Assembly: GCA_016124375.1 (NCBI GenBank)
Contig: WGNV01000002.1
Coordinates: 124,001 to 188,000 of the forward strand
Length of the DNA: 64,000 nt
Direction: 5' to 3'
Origin: Tepidisphaera sp.
GTDB taxonomy: Bacteria > Planctomycetota > Phycisphaerae > Phycisphaerales > UBA1924
Shown here in pieces: positions 8,283 to 17,213 of the stretch. Position 1 is the first letter of the stretch, and each line of letters starts with the position of its first letter. A model generated the notes under the pieces. The model was given only the letters and a program-made list of their open reading frames with translations, was not told where the DNA came from and did not search any database. The translations under genes and the position numbers were made by a program.

Positions 8283-9533
8283 ATGACCGCGCTCAGGTTT
8301 GAGATTTTTCACACGGACCCGTCGTCGAACGCCCGGCGCGGGCGGGTGCACACGCTTCACGGATCGTTCGATACGCCGGCGTTCATGCCCGTGGGCACAC
8401 GGGCGAGCGTGAAGGGCGTGTTTCCGGAGATGGTGGCCCAGTGCGGCGCCCAGATCCTGCTCAACAACACGTTTCACCTGATGCTGCGCCCGGGCGAAGA
8501 GATCATCCGGCGCATGGGGGGCGTGCACGCCTTCATGAACTGGCACGGGCCCATCTTGACCGACTCTGGGGGTTACCAGGCCTACTCGCTGGCCGAGCAG
8601 AACGCGGTGGATGACGAGGGGGTCACGTTCAAGTCGATCGTCGACGGCAGCCTGGTGCGGCTCGGTCCGGAGCGGGCGATGCAGGTGCAGAACGCGCTGG
8701 GCCCGGACATCATGATGGCCTTCGACGATTGCCCACCCAGCGCCGAGCCCCGCGCGGCACGGGGGGCGGGCAAGGGCGAAGACGATGAAGCCCGCGAGGA
8801 TGCGCGGCTCACGGCGGCGGTGAAGCGCGACAGCACCCGCAAGGGCTACGACCACGCGGCGCGCCTGCGCATCGCCAACGAGCGCACCGTTCGCTGGCTG
8901 GAGCGTTGCAAAGCCGCCCATGCGAGGCCCGGGGAGCAGTCGCTGTTCGGCATCGTGCAGGGCGGGACAGACCTTGCGATGCGATCGTGGTGCGCGGAGC
9001 GGGTAGCGAACATCGAGCTGCCGGGGTACGCCATCGGAGGCGTGGCGGTGGGGGAGCCTTTTGAGCAGATCGCCAAGGTGGTGCGGCACACGGCGCCGCT
9101 GTTGCCGGCCGCCAAGCCCCGCTACCTGATGGGCGTGGGATACGAACGCGACCTCCTGGCGGCGGCGCGGGCGGGGGTGGACATGTTCGACTGCGTGCTG
9201 CCGACCCGCAACGGGCGCAACGCCAACGCCTTCACGCGGACCGGGCAGGTGAGGCTGCGGAACGCCAAGTTTGCGGAGGATCCGGGGCCGATCGAGCCGG
9301 GCTGCGACTGCGCGGCGTGCCGCCCGGCGCGGGGGGTTTTCAGCCGCGCGTATATTCGGCACTTGTTTATGGCGGGCGAAATGCTGGGGCCGATCCTCGT
9401 CAGCCTGCATAACCTACGGCACTTCCAGCGTTTCATGGGTGATGTTCGGGAGACGATCGGAAGTGGAGATTGGCCGGGCCTCGTCCAGCGATGGCCGGTC
9501 GCCGCGCCGGGTTTGTCCGGGGCGGCTCAGTAG
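8283..9533 (+). CDS. tgt: tRNA-guanine transglycosylase (queuosine pathway)
   Basis: Replaces guanine 34 of GUN anticodons with a queuosine precursor. The first catalytic aspartate is in TDSGGYQAYSL and the second in DMFDCVLPTRNGRN. The zinc site is CDCAAC followed by the histidine of SLHNLRH. The 416-aa length exceeds the usual 370-380 because of a charged insertion around residues 157-187 (RAARGAGKGEDDEARED and what follows), just after the DDCPPS loop. The order tgt, yajC, secDF is the common bacterial arrangement and supports co-transcription. Confidence 0.96.
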   Translation: MTALRFEIFHTDPSSNARRGRVHTLHGSFDTPAFMPVGTRASVKGVFPEMVAQCGAQILLNNTFHLMLRPGEEIIRRMGGVHAFMNWHGPILTDSGGYQAYSLAEQNAVDDEGVTFKSIVDGSLVRLGPERAMQVQNALGPDIMMAFDDCPPSAEPRAARGAGKGEDDEAREDARLTAAVKRDSTRKGYDHAARLRIANERTVRWLERCKAAHARPGEQSLFGIVQGGTDLAMRSWCAERVANIELPGYAIGGVAVGEPFEQIAKVVRHTAPLLPAAKPRYLMGVGYERDLLAAARAGVDMFDCVLPTRNGRNANAFTRTGQVRLRNAKFAEDPGPIEPGCDCAACRPARGVFSRAYIRHLFMAGEMLGPILVSLHNLRHFQRFMGDVRETIGSGDWPGLVQRWPVAAPGLSGAAQ

Positions 9534-9581
9534 TCTTTTTTCCCGCGCCACCCGCGCGGGGTTCGCAGAGAAGGAGTCTTC

Positions 9582-10112
9582 GTGAGTATCGAGCACGTGG
9601 TGATTCTCAGCGTCATGACCCAGCCCGCGCCGGAGAGCACGTCGGCACCCGCGGCCCAATCGGCCCCCGCGGCGTCGGCCCGTCCGACGGCCGCCGCCGG
9701 CATGCCGGGCGAAGCAACCAGCACTTCGGGGGGGGCGGCTTCAGGATCTGGGGCGATCACGCAGCAGTCCGGGGGAGGCAACAGCGCCACTCCCGTCCAG
9801 CAGGGGCCGATGGGCGGCATTTTCTGGGTCCTTCCCGCGATGCTCGTCGTGATGGTGGTGATGAGCTTTGTCGCTGGTCGCAAGGACAAGAAAAAGCGTG
9901 AGGAGCTGATGAAGTCCCTGCAGCGGGGCGACAAGGTCATGACCACCGGGGGCATGATCGGCCACATCGCCGAGCTCTCGGACAACGAGGCGGTGCTGCG
10001 TATGGAGGACGGGCGCGTCCGCATCGTCCGCAGCGCCATCCAGAGCGTTCTCGAATCCAAGCGTGGGGGCGCGGCCATCGAAGCCAAGCCCGAGGCAAAG
10101 GCAGCAGTCTGA
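9582..10112 (+). CDS. yajC: Preprotein translocase subunit YajC
   Basis: A small single-span subunit that accompanies SecDF. The membrane helix is GGIFWVLPAMLVVMVVMSF (about residues 82-100), followed by the family hallmark of a basic stretch and QRGDKVMTTGGMIGHIAEL. The GTG start is supported by AAGGAG seven bases upstream. The 75-residue Ala/Ser/Pro/Gly-rich N-terminal part before the helix is longer than in most YajC proteins, which begin almost directly with the helix; it would face the periplasm. Confidence 0.95.
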   Translation: MSIEHVVILSVMTQPAPESTSAPAAQSAPAASARPTAAAGMPGEATSTSGGAASGSGAITQQSGGGNSATPVQQGPMGGIFWVLPAMLVVMVVMSFVAGRKDKKKREELMKSLQRGDKVMTTGGMIGHIAELSDNEAVLRMEDGRVRIVRSAIQSVLESKRGGAAIEAKPEAKAAV

Positions 10113-10199
10113 GCAGGCGTCCAGGAAACACTCCCGCGTGAACGACCACGCGAGCAGCGAGCGACGGGGCCTTTGCCCGTGCCTCAAGGTACCAAGAGC

Positions 10200-13100
10200 A
10201 TGTTGACCAGACAGATGATCCGCAACGGATTGATCGTGATCGCCGCCATCGCCCTGTGCGTGTGGAACATCATTCCGCCCGAGAAGCAGCTGCGCCTGGG
10301 TAAGGACCTGCGGGGCGGCGTCAGCCTCATCTACACGGTATCGATCGACTCGGGCGAGAACGCCTCGGACACCATGACCAAGACGATCGACGCGCTGCGC
10401 AAGCGGGTCGATCCGGACGGTCTGCTCGAGATCTCGATGGCCGCGCAGGGGCGCGACCGGATCGAGATCTCGATGCCCCTGCCGAGCGAGCACGTGAAGG
10501 TGCTGCGCAAGAAGTTCGAGGACGCGCTCGCCCAGCTCGGCAAGGCTCAGGTGACCGACGCCCGCGTGGATCAGGCGGTTCGTACGCCCGGGGCCGATCG
10601 CGACAAGGCGATCGCCGAACTCGCGGGCGGCAGCGACCGGCGCGAGGAACTGCTGAAGGCGGCCGCGGCGAAGTATGACGAGCTGGTCGCAAAGCACGCG
10701 GCCTACGACGCCGCGAAGACCGATGCCGAAAAGGAGTCCATCGCGCCGCAGGTCGCGGCCGCGGAAATCGCGTATGACGCCGCCAAGAAGGCGGTGCTCA
10801 CGACCGCGCTGTCGGCCGAGGAGATCCGTCACGTTGTGAACGCGTCGGTTCGCCGCCGGAGCATCGTCGAAGGCAAGGATGTGATCGAGCTGCCCAGCGA
10901 GCGCGAAGTGGCCGAGCAGCGTCTGCGCGAGGCCCACCCCGAGAGCGGCAAGGACATCGACCGCCTGCTGGGTCTGTACAACGACTACGCCAAGGAACGC
11001 ACGACCCTCGACGACCCGAATGACCTCATCCGCATGCTCAAGGGCGCGGGCGTTTTGAGTTTCCGCATCGCGGTCGAGCCCGGCAAGTACCCTCAGGAGG
11101 CCAAGGTCCGCCAGGAGCTGCGCGAGCGCGGCCCGCAGAATGTCAAGGCCTCCGACGTCCGCTGGTTCAAGATCAACCAGATCGAGAACTGGATCACGAC
11201 CAAGGCCGAGGCCGAGGCGATGCGCAAGGATCCGGACTTCGCCCCCAGCCTGGGCAAGCTCCGCAGCTACGTCGTCGGCACCTACAACGGCGAGGCCTAC
11301 ATGCTCTGCTGGGACGTGCGCAACGCACGCCTCACGCCCGCCGAAGGCTCCTGGGCCGTCGCCAGCGCCCGCCCCGGCACCGACCAGCTCGGCAAGCCCG
11401 ACATCCAGTTCGAGATGAACGCCAACGGCGCCCGCCTGCTGGGTGAGCTCACCCGCCAGCACGTGAAGGAGCCGATGGCCGTCCTCCTCGACGACGAGGT
11501 GTACACCGCTCCCACGCTCCAGAGCGAGATCAGCGCCTCGGGGCAGATCTCCGGCGATTTCGACGAAGAGGAAATTCGCTACATCGTCCGCGTCCTGGCC
11601 GGCGGCTCGCTGCAGGCCAAGCTCAGTCCTGAGCCCATCAGCATCTCCAGCGTCGGCCCCGAGCTGGGCGCCGACAACCTCCGCCAGGGCCTGCGGTCCG
11701 GCGTGATCGCCATCTCCCTGGTTGCCGGGTTCATGGTCGTCTACTACTTCGGGTGCGGCTTTGTCGCCGTGCTCGCCCTGCTGGTCAACTCGATCCTGAT
11801 CCTGGGCGCGATGTCCTTTGCCCAAGCGGCATTCACGATGCCCGGCATCGCGGGCGTCATTCTGACGTTCGGCATGGCGGTGGACAGCAACGTGCTGATC
11901 TACGAGCGCATGCGAGAGGAAATGCTGCGCGGCGCCGACCTCAAGACCGCCGTGCGCCTCGGGTTCGACAAGGCCCTGGCCTCCATCGTTGACGGCAACG
12001 TGACCAACCTCATCGTGTGCGTGGTGCTCTACTACACGGGCACGCCCGAAATTCGTGGCTTTTCGATCGCGATGGGCGTTGGCGTCGTCGCCACCCTCTT
12101 CGCTGCCCTGGTCTTCAGCCGCCTCATCTTCCACATCATGCTCGCCGCCGGCTGGCGGAAGACCAGCATGCTGCCGATGGCTATTCCCGCCATCCAGCGG
12201 GCCATCACACCGCACTTCAACTGGCTGCGCTGGCGATACGTCTTCATCGGGATTTCCGCCACCTACGTCTCCCTGGGCCTCATCATGGTCTTTGTTCAGG
12301 GCAAGAAGCTCCTCGACAACGAGTTCCTGGGTGGCACGCAGGTCACGCTCCAGTTGAAGAGCGACGGCCACGGCGGGCACGTCATGATGAAGCGTCAGGA
12401 CGTGGACGAACGCGTGAAGCAGATCGCCCGGGACGCTTCGCCTGACAACGAGCTCCGCAAGCTCGACTTCGCCGAAGTCTTCCCCGTCGAACCCCAGTCC
12501 GACGGCGTGACCAGCGATCGGTTCATCATCAAGACCGTCGCCGAGAACTCCAAGGCTGTGCTGGGCGCTCTCACCGAGGCCTTCGCCGACCAGATGGACA
12601 CTCGCCCGCCGCTCTCCTTCACCGGCTCCAACGCCGTCGGCGCCCGCGCGATTCCCGCCTTCCCGATCGAGAAGCCCCTCCTGGGCCAGAACATCGACCG
12701 CCCGCTCCTGCGTCAGGACGTCAAGCCCTTCATGGGGGGCGTGGCGATCGTTCTCGACAAGATCGATCCGCCCACCTCGCTCGATCAGCTTCAGGCACGC
12801 CTCCGCGCCACGCGCGAGACCGCCGACTTCTCCGACACCCTCTCTCGAACCACGAGCCTCATTCCCATCGACGGCTCCGACAACGAGGTCAAGAGCGCGG
12901 TGCTGCTGGTGCAGGACCCCTCGGCGAGCATCTTTGACAACGAAGCCAAGTGGGACAGCGAGCTCAAGACCCGTGAGTGGGCCCTCGTCACCGACGCACT
13001 GACCAAGGAAACCTCTCCCGCGAGCGTTCACAACTTCTCCGCCACCATCGCGAGCACATTCCGCACCAACGCGATCGTGGCCTCGCTCATGAGCTTCGTG

Positions 13101-13655
13101 TTCATCGGCATCTACATCTGGGTGCGGTTCAAGGCGCCGCGATACTCCATCGCCGCGGTCGTCGCACTCGTGCACGACGTGCTCACGGTGCTGGGCCTGC
13201 TCGCGATCGCCTCGGTCCTCTACGAATGGCAGCCCACCCATGACATCGCCGCGCGGCTAGGCCTGCTCCCGTTCAAGATCGACCTCAACACGGTGGCCGC
13301 GCTGCTCACCATCGCCGGTTACTCCCTGAACGACACCGTGATCGTGATGGACCGGATCCGCGAAAACCGCGGCAAGCTTCCCTACGCCACCTCGACGATC
13401 ATCAATGACTCCATCAACCAGACCTTCAGCCGAACCCTGATTACCGGTGGCACCACCCTGACTTCCTGCATCATTCTCTATCTGTTCGGTGGTGAAGGCA
13501 TGCGGACATTTGCGTTTGCCCTCACGACGGGCCTGATTGTCGGAACTTATTCATCGGTGGCGGTCGCCGCGCCGATTGTGTGGTCGAGGCGCTTCGATCG
13601 CGATCACGCGGCCTCCGGAGGCGGCACCCCGCCCGGAGCCGTGCCCGCGGTCTAG
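10200..13655 (+). CDS. secDF: Fused protein-export membrane protein SecD-SecF
   Basis: A single chain of about 1,151 aa with both halves. The SecD half has its first helix at about 8-25, LGKDLRGGVSLIY at the start of the periplasmic part, and a five-helix bundle near 500-660 with the GMAVDSNVLIYERMREE motif. The SecF half begins near 670 (FLGGTQVTL) and ends with a bundle carrying GYSLNDTVIVMDRIREN. SecDF uses the proton gradient to pull exported proteins across the membrane. An Ala/Lys/Glu-rich helical insertion of about 150 residues (roughly 125-283) precedes the GAGVLSFRI strand and is not in classical SecD. I chose ATG 10200; a TTG at 10173 is also in frame. Confidence 0.95.
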   Translation: MLTRQMIRNGLIVIAAIALCVWNIIPPEKQLRLGKDLRGGVSLIYTVSIDSGENASDTMTKTIDALRKRVDPDGLLEISMAAQGRDRIEISMPLPSEHVKVLRKKFEDALAQLGKAQVTDARVDQAVRTPGADRDKAIAELAGGSDRREELLKAAAAKYDELVAKHAAYDAAKTDAEKESIAPQVAAAEIAYDAAKKAVLTTALSAEEIRHVVNASVRRRSIVEGKDVIELPSEREVAEQRLREAHPESGKDIDRLLGLYNDYAKERTTLDDPNDLIRMLKGAGVLSFRIAVEPGKYPQEAKVRQELRERGPQNVKASDVRWFKINQIENWITTKAEAEAMRKDPDFAPSLGKLRSYVVGTYNGEAYMLCWDVRNARLTPAEGSWAVASARPGTDQLGKPDIQFEMNANGARLLGELTRQHVKEPMAVLLDDEVYTAPTLQSEISASGQISGDFDEEEIRYIVRVLAGGSLQAKLSPEPISISSVGPELGADNLRQGLRSGVIAISLVAGFMVVYYFGCGFVAVLALLVNSILILGAMSFAQAAFTMPGIAGVILTFGMAVDSNVLIYERMREEMLRGADLKTAVRLGFDKALASIVDGNVTNLIVCVVLYYTGTPEIRGFSIAMGVGVVATLFAALVFSRLIFHIMLAAGWRKTSMLPMAIPAIQRAITPHFNWLRWRYVFIGISATYVSLGLIMVFVQGKKLLDNEFLGGTQVTLQLKSDGHGGHVMMKRQDVDERVKQIARDASPDNELRKLDFAEVFPVEPQSDGVTSDRFIIKTVAENSKAVLGALTEAFADQMDTRPPLSFTGSNAVGARAIPAFPIEKPLLGQNIDRPLLRQDVKPFMGGVAIVLDKIDPPTSLDQLQARLRATRETADFSDTLSRTTSLIPIDGSDNEVKSAVLLVQDPSASIFDNEAKWDSELKTREWALVTDALTKETSPASVHNFSATIASTFRTNAIVASLMSFVFIGIYIWVRFKAPRYSIAAVVALVHDVLTVLGLLAIASVLYEWQPTHDIAARLGLLPFKIDLNTVAALLTIAGYSLNDTVIVMDRIRENRGKLPYATSTIINDSINQTFSRTLITGGTTLTSCIILYLFGGEGMRTFAFALTTGLIVGTYSSVAVAAPIVWSRRFDRDHAASGGGTPPGAVPAV

Positions 13656-13679
13656 CGTTCAGGTGTTCCGGAGGCCATC

Positions 13680-14378
13680 GTGCAGGCACAGTCGGGCAGA
13701 ATCGCGGGCTTCGTCGCGCTGCTGGCTGTGCTGTGGATCGTTGTCTACTGGGGTTGGCCGGCCGGCGGGGGCAAGATCAGTTTCGCCTCCAAGCCCGGCC
13801 CTGCCGCCACTTCGCCCAACGCCGCACCAACGCCCCCGGGGCCCAAGCTACCCGTCAAGGCCGGGCCGGTCCTGCCGCTGATCGACCCAAAGCCCGCGAT
13901 GCCCGCGCAAACCCAGCCTCGCGAGCCCCAGCCGCCGATCGCGGTGGTTCCCCCGCAGTTCATCGAGCACACCGTTCGTCCCTCGGAAACGCTGTCCTCG
14001 ATCTCCTCGAAGTACTTTGGTTCGACCAGTCACGTCGAGGCGATCCTCCGCGCGAATCCCTACCTTGACCCCAGGCGCCTGCGTCCTGGCCGCGTCATCA
14101 AGATTCCGAAGGATCCTGACAACATTCAGGGTAAACCCGTGGATCCCGCCCCGGACCCGGCGAACCCCGGTGCCCCCGCCAAAACGACCGATAACGAGCA
14201 GCCCGCCCCTCGTGAATATGTCGTTCAGTCAGGCGACACGCTCAGTGGCATCGCGAGCGAGATATACGGCACAAGCGCCATGGCCCATGCGATTTACGAG
14301 GCGAACCGCGATGTGATGACCGATGAAGATTCGTTGAGGGTTGGCCTCAGGCTCAAACTTCCTCCCAAGGGTCGTTAG
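13680..14378 (+). CDS. Membrane-anchored protein with two LysM domains
   Basis: A 232-aa protein with one N-terminal membrane helix (about 8-25), a Pro/Ala-rich linker (35-92), and two LysM domains at about 95-143 and 178-228. Each has the typical start (HTVRPSETLSSIS and YVVQSGDTLSGIA) and ends with a KIP or KLP strand. LysM binds the glycan strands of peptidoglycan, so this protein probably ties the inner membrane to the cell wall. A GGAGG sits six bases before the GTG start. It directly follows secDF (24 bases) and may be in the same transcript. Confidence 0.88.
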   Translation: MQAQSGRIAGFVALLAVLWIVVYWGWPAGGGKISFASKPGPAATSPNAAPTPPGPKLPVKAGPVLPLIDPKPAMPAQTQPREPQPPIAVVPPQFIEHTVRPSETLSSISSKYFGSTSHVEAILRANPYLDPRRLRPGRVIKIPKDPDNIQGKPVDPAPDPANPGAPAKTTDNEQPAPREYVVQSGDTLSGIASEIYGTSAMAHAIYEANRDVMTDEDSLRVGLRLKLPPKGR

Positions 14379-14437
14379 CGGGAGGCCGTCGCCTCCGTCT
14401 CGCGAGAGGAGTCCTGATCCAAACCCGCAAGCAGGCC

Positions 14438-15502
14438 ATGATCACACCACGCGCCGAAAACACGATCATCATCACCGGCGGTGCCGGGTTCATCGGCTCC
14501 AATCTGGCCGCCCAGTTCGCGCTGCGCCGCCCGGGCGCCCGCGTCGTCGTCGTTGACAACTTCCGCTCTGGGAGCGTGACCAATCTTGTGGATGCATACG
14601 CCATCGCTGGGGCGGGCCCGTTCGAAGGCGAAGTGATTCCCCGGGGCGTCAGCGAGATCGACTGGCCCAAACTCGTGCGCGAGCGAGGGCCCGCCGCCGT
14701 CTTCCACCTGGGTGCCATCACCGACACTCAGATCTGCGATGAACGTCTTGTGATCGACGAGAACCTGGGCGCCTTTCATGCCCGGGAGTCGTCGTCGATG
14801 CTCCGCGCCTGCGCCGACAATGCCGTGCCGCTGGTTTACGCCTCCTCCGCGGCGGTCTACGGGTGTCCGCCCGCGGCCGCCCAGCGTCGCGCTTTCACGG
14901 AAGGCGACGCTGGCCAGCCCAGGAATGTCTATGGCTTCTCGAAGTGGCTGATGGAGTGCGAGCACGCAAAGTTCGCGACGGCGCACCCTGCCGCCCGCGT
15001 CGTGGGTCTGCGATACTTCAACGTCTTCGGCCCGGGCGAAGCCCGCAAGGGGCGCACCGCTTCCATGATCGGCCGCCTTGCGGGGCAGTTGATCCGTGGC
15101 GAACGCCCTCGCCTCTTTCACGACGGTTTCCAGGCCCGCGACTTCATTCCGGTTCAGGACGCGGTCGAGGCGACCTTGGCCGCGAGCGGGCTGTTTGCGG
15201 ATGCCCCGGTGCCGGGCGTGTACAACGTCGGCGCCGGCCAGGCGATGACCTTCAACACCGTGCTGACGGTGCTGCGCGAATCGCTCGACGTGAGCGAAGC
15301 CCGCCTGCCGACGGAGTTCATCGAGATGCCGCCGGCGATCCGCGCCTTCTTCCAGGACTTCACCCAGGCCGACATGACCCGCGCTGTGACCGGTCTACGC
15401 TGGAAGCCCGGGCGCGACGTGCGCGAGGCGATCCGGGACTACGCCGTGTGGTTGAGGGGCTCTCTGAACATTTCGCGCGAGATTTCGGAGATCGGGGCGT
15501 GA
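14438..15502 (+). CDS. hldD: ADP-L-glycero-D-manno-heptose 6-epimerase-like sugar epimerase
   Basis: An extended short-chain dehydrogenase of 354 aa. The NAD(P) site is [12 protein letters not shown], and the catalytic residues are YASSAAVYG and NVYGFSKW (Tyr-x-x-x-Lys, here YGFSK). Details point to HldD rather than Gal[20 protein letters not shown] and the C-terminal [13 protein letters not shown], close to the FTQAD pattern of HldD. HldD makes the heptose used in the lipopolysaccharide core. Its stop overlaps the GTG start of the next sugar enzyme (GTGA), so the two are co-translated. Exact substrate is inferred. Confidence 0.8.
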   Translation: MITPRAENTIIITGGAGFIGSNLAAQFALRRPGARVVVVDNFRSGSVTNLVDAYAIAGAGPFEGEVIPRGVSEIDWPKLVRERGPAAVFHLGAITDTQICDERLVIDENLGAFHARESSSMLRACADNAVPLVYASSAAVYGCPPAAAQRRAFTEGDAGQPRNVYGFSKWLMECEHAKFATAHPAARVVGLRYFNVFGPGEARKGRTASMIGRLAGQLIRGERPRLFHDGFQARDFIPVQDAVEATLAASGLFADAPVPGVYNVGAGQAMTFNTVLTVLRESLDVSEARLPTEFIEMPPAIRAFFQDFTQADMTRAVTGLRWKPGRDVREAIRDYAVWLRGSLNISREISEIGA

Positions 15503-16470
15503 AGAGCCGACGCATTCTGGTCACGGGCGGAGCGGGCTTCCTGGGTTCGCACCTTTGCGATCGGCTGGTCGCCCAGGGGCATGACGTCATCTGCATCGAC
15601 AACTTCTTCACCAGCCAGAAGATCAACGTCGCCCATCTTCTGAACAAGCCCAACTTCGAGTTGATCCGCCACGACGTCACACACCCGATGTGGCTCGAGG
15701 TCGATGAGATCTACAACATGGCGTGCCCGGCTGCGCCTGGTCACTATCAGTACAACCCGATCAAGACGATGAAGACGAGCGTGATGGGCGCGATCAACGT
15801 GCTCGGCATGGCCAAGCGCTGCCGTGCCAAGGTGCTGCAGGCCTCGACCAGCGAGGTCTATGGCGACCCCACCGTCCATCCGCAGCCCGAAACCTACCGG
15901 GGCAACGTCAACCCCATCGGCCCCCGTGCCTGCTACGACGAAGGCAAGCGGGCCGCTGAGACTCTGTTCTTTGACTACCACCGGTCCAACCGGGTCAACA
16001 TCCGCGTGGTCCGCATCTTCAACACGTATGGACCGCGCATGCACCCTTTTGACGGCCGCGTCGTGTCCAACTTCATCCGACAGGCGCTGAACAACGAGAA
16101 CATCACCATCTTCGGCGAGGGCAAGCAAAGCCGCTCGTTCTGCTACGTGGACGACCTGGTCGAAGCGATCATCCGCATGATGAACGCCCCGGATTCGTTC
16201 ATCGGGCCGTGCAACATCGGCAACCCGGTCGAGTTCACCATGAAGCAGCTCGCGGAGCTGGTGATCGAGCTCACGGGCTCGAAATCGCAACTGGTGTACA
16301 AGGCCATGCCCGAGGACGACCCCAGCCAGCGTCAGCCCGACATCACGCTGGCCAGGAAGCATCTCGGCTGGGAACCGACGGTCCAGCTTCGCGAAGGTCT
16401 TGCCCGCACCATCGAGTACTTCCGCAGGCTCGACATCTCGCAGTATCGCCCGCCGACGCCAAACTACTAG
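15499..16470 (+). CDS. uxs: UDP-glucuronate decarboxylase (UDP-xylose synthase)
   Basis: A 323-aa short-chain dehydrogenase that makes UDP-xylose from UDP-glucuronate using bound NAD. Hallmarks are [14 protein letters not shown] at the N-terminus, [19 protein letters not shown] (very close to the NMACPASPxHYQ pattern of this enzyme), [24 protein letters not shown] with the Tyr-x-x-x-Lys pair, and [12 protein letters not shown] near the end. The GTG start lies inside the previous gene's stop. A longer open frame exists upstream but overlaps hldD and is not supported. Together the pair supplies sugars for surface glycans. Confidence 0.92.
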   Translation: MKSRRILVTGGAGFLGSHLCDRLVAQGHDVICIDNFFTSQKINVAHLLNKPNFELIRHDVTHPMWLEVDEIYNMACPAAPGHYQYNPIKTMKTSVMGAINVLGMAKRCRAKVLQASTSEVYGDPTVHPQPETYRGNVNPIGPRACYDEGKRAAETLFFDYHRSNRVNIRVVRIFNTYGPRMHPFDGRVVSNFIRQALNNENITIFGEGKQSRSFCYVDDLVEAIIRMMNAPDSFIGPCNIGNPVEFTMKQLAELVIELTGSKSQLVYKAMPEDDPSQRQPDITLARKHLGWEPTVQLREGLARTIEYFRRLDISQYRPPTPNY

Positions 16471-16534
16471 TCGTTCCTGTCGCTGGCGCTTACCCGCGCC
16501 CCGTCGGCTCCGCCCCCGAGGTAACATCCTGCGA

Positions 16535-17164
16535 ATGCACGCCGGCACCCTCGTGCTGATTGATGGGGACCTGGCCAGCCTGGTTGGCTGCGCGATGGCA
16601 CGCGAGCAGTCCGCGCTCACCGAGGGGCCGGACCCCTCTCCCGTGCTGGCCATGGGCTTCCCCTTGCTCTTCGACGCTGACCCATTGCGTCACCGGGCCA
16701 TTCGCGCTCAGGCCCAGGCCTACGCCATCGACCTGTCTGTCCCACCGAGCGTTGATGTCGGTGCTGTGAGCGAGCGGGGCGAGCGAGAAACCATCGAACT
16801 GCTCGCCGCCTGCTACGAGGCGATGCGCCGGGGCTGCACCCGGGTGCTCTGGCCCGTCAGCGCCGCCGCCGGCGACAGCCTGGATCTCGACCGCATTGCC
16901 CAAGCCGCCGATCGAGCGTTGCTTTCGGGGCGACTTGCGGGCCTCGACGCCGTGCTGCACGGCTCGCCCGGGGTGACGATCGAAACGCCGCTGCTCGACC
17001 TCACCGACCGCCAGCTCGCCGACCTGGCGATGGACATGGACGTGCCCATCGACACGTGCTGGTGGTGGGGGGGTGCGGGCGAAGCCGCTCACGACGCCCA
17101 GGCTCACCAGGCCCGCGCCCGGTGGATGTCTTCACTCGCGGCCGTGGGCTGGAGCGGCGTCTGA
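16535..17164 (+). CDS. Degenerate QueC-like (7-cyano-7-deazaguanine synthase) protein
   Basis: A 209-aa protein. The C-terminal part, with ETPLLDLTDRQLADLAMDM followed by DVPIDTCWWWGG, reads like the QueC segment ETPLxDLTKxEIVxLGxxLGVPxxxTWSC. The N-terminal part LVLIDGDLASLVGCAMA sits where QueC has the ATP-binding VLLSGGLDSTxxL. Both key features are lost: SGGLDS is DGDLAS, and the zinc-binding cysteines after TWSC are absent. The fold may be kept but ordinary QueC chemistry looks unlikely. It lies alone between the sugar genes and proS. If the alignment is wrong it is simply an unknown protein. Confidence 0.65.
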   Translation: MHAGTLVLIDGDLASLVGCAMAREQSALTEGPDPSPVLAMGFPLLFDADPLRHRAIRAQAQAYAIDLSVPPSVDVGAVSERGERETIELLAACYEAMRRGCTRVLWPVSAAAGDSLDLDRIAQAADRALLSGRLAGLDAVLHGSPGVTIETPLLDLTDRQLADLAMDMDVPIDTCWWWGGAGEAAHDAQAHQARARWMSSLAAVGWSGV

Positions 17165-17213
17165 AATTCCTGCCCGGCCGCTTGCGGTCGCCGCCCCTCT
17201 ATGCTTGGGCCCT

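Noticed and set aside
9542-9560. Hairpin CCCGCGC-CACCC-GCGCGGG after tgt as a terminator
   Set aside because: The T-run precedes the hairpin on the coding strand instead of following it, and tgt, yajC and secDF are expected to be co-transcribed.
9741-13241. A 1,166-codon open frame on the minus strand
   Set aside because: It is antisense to yajC and secDF, which have clear family motifs; high GC content produces such long antisense frames.
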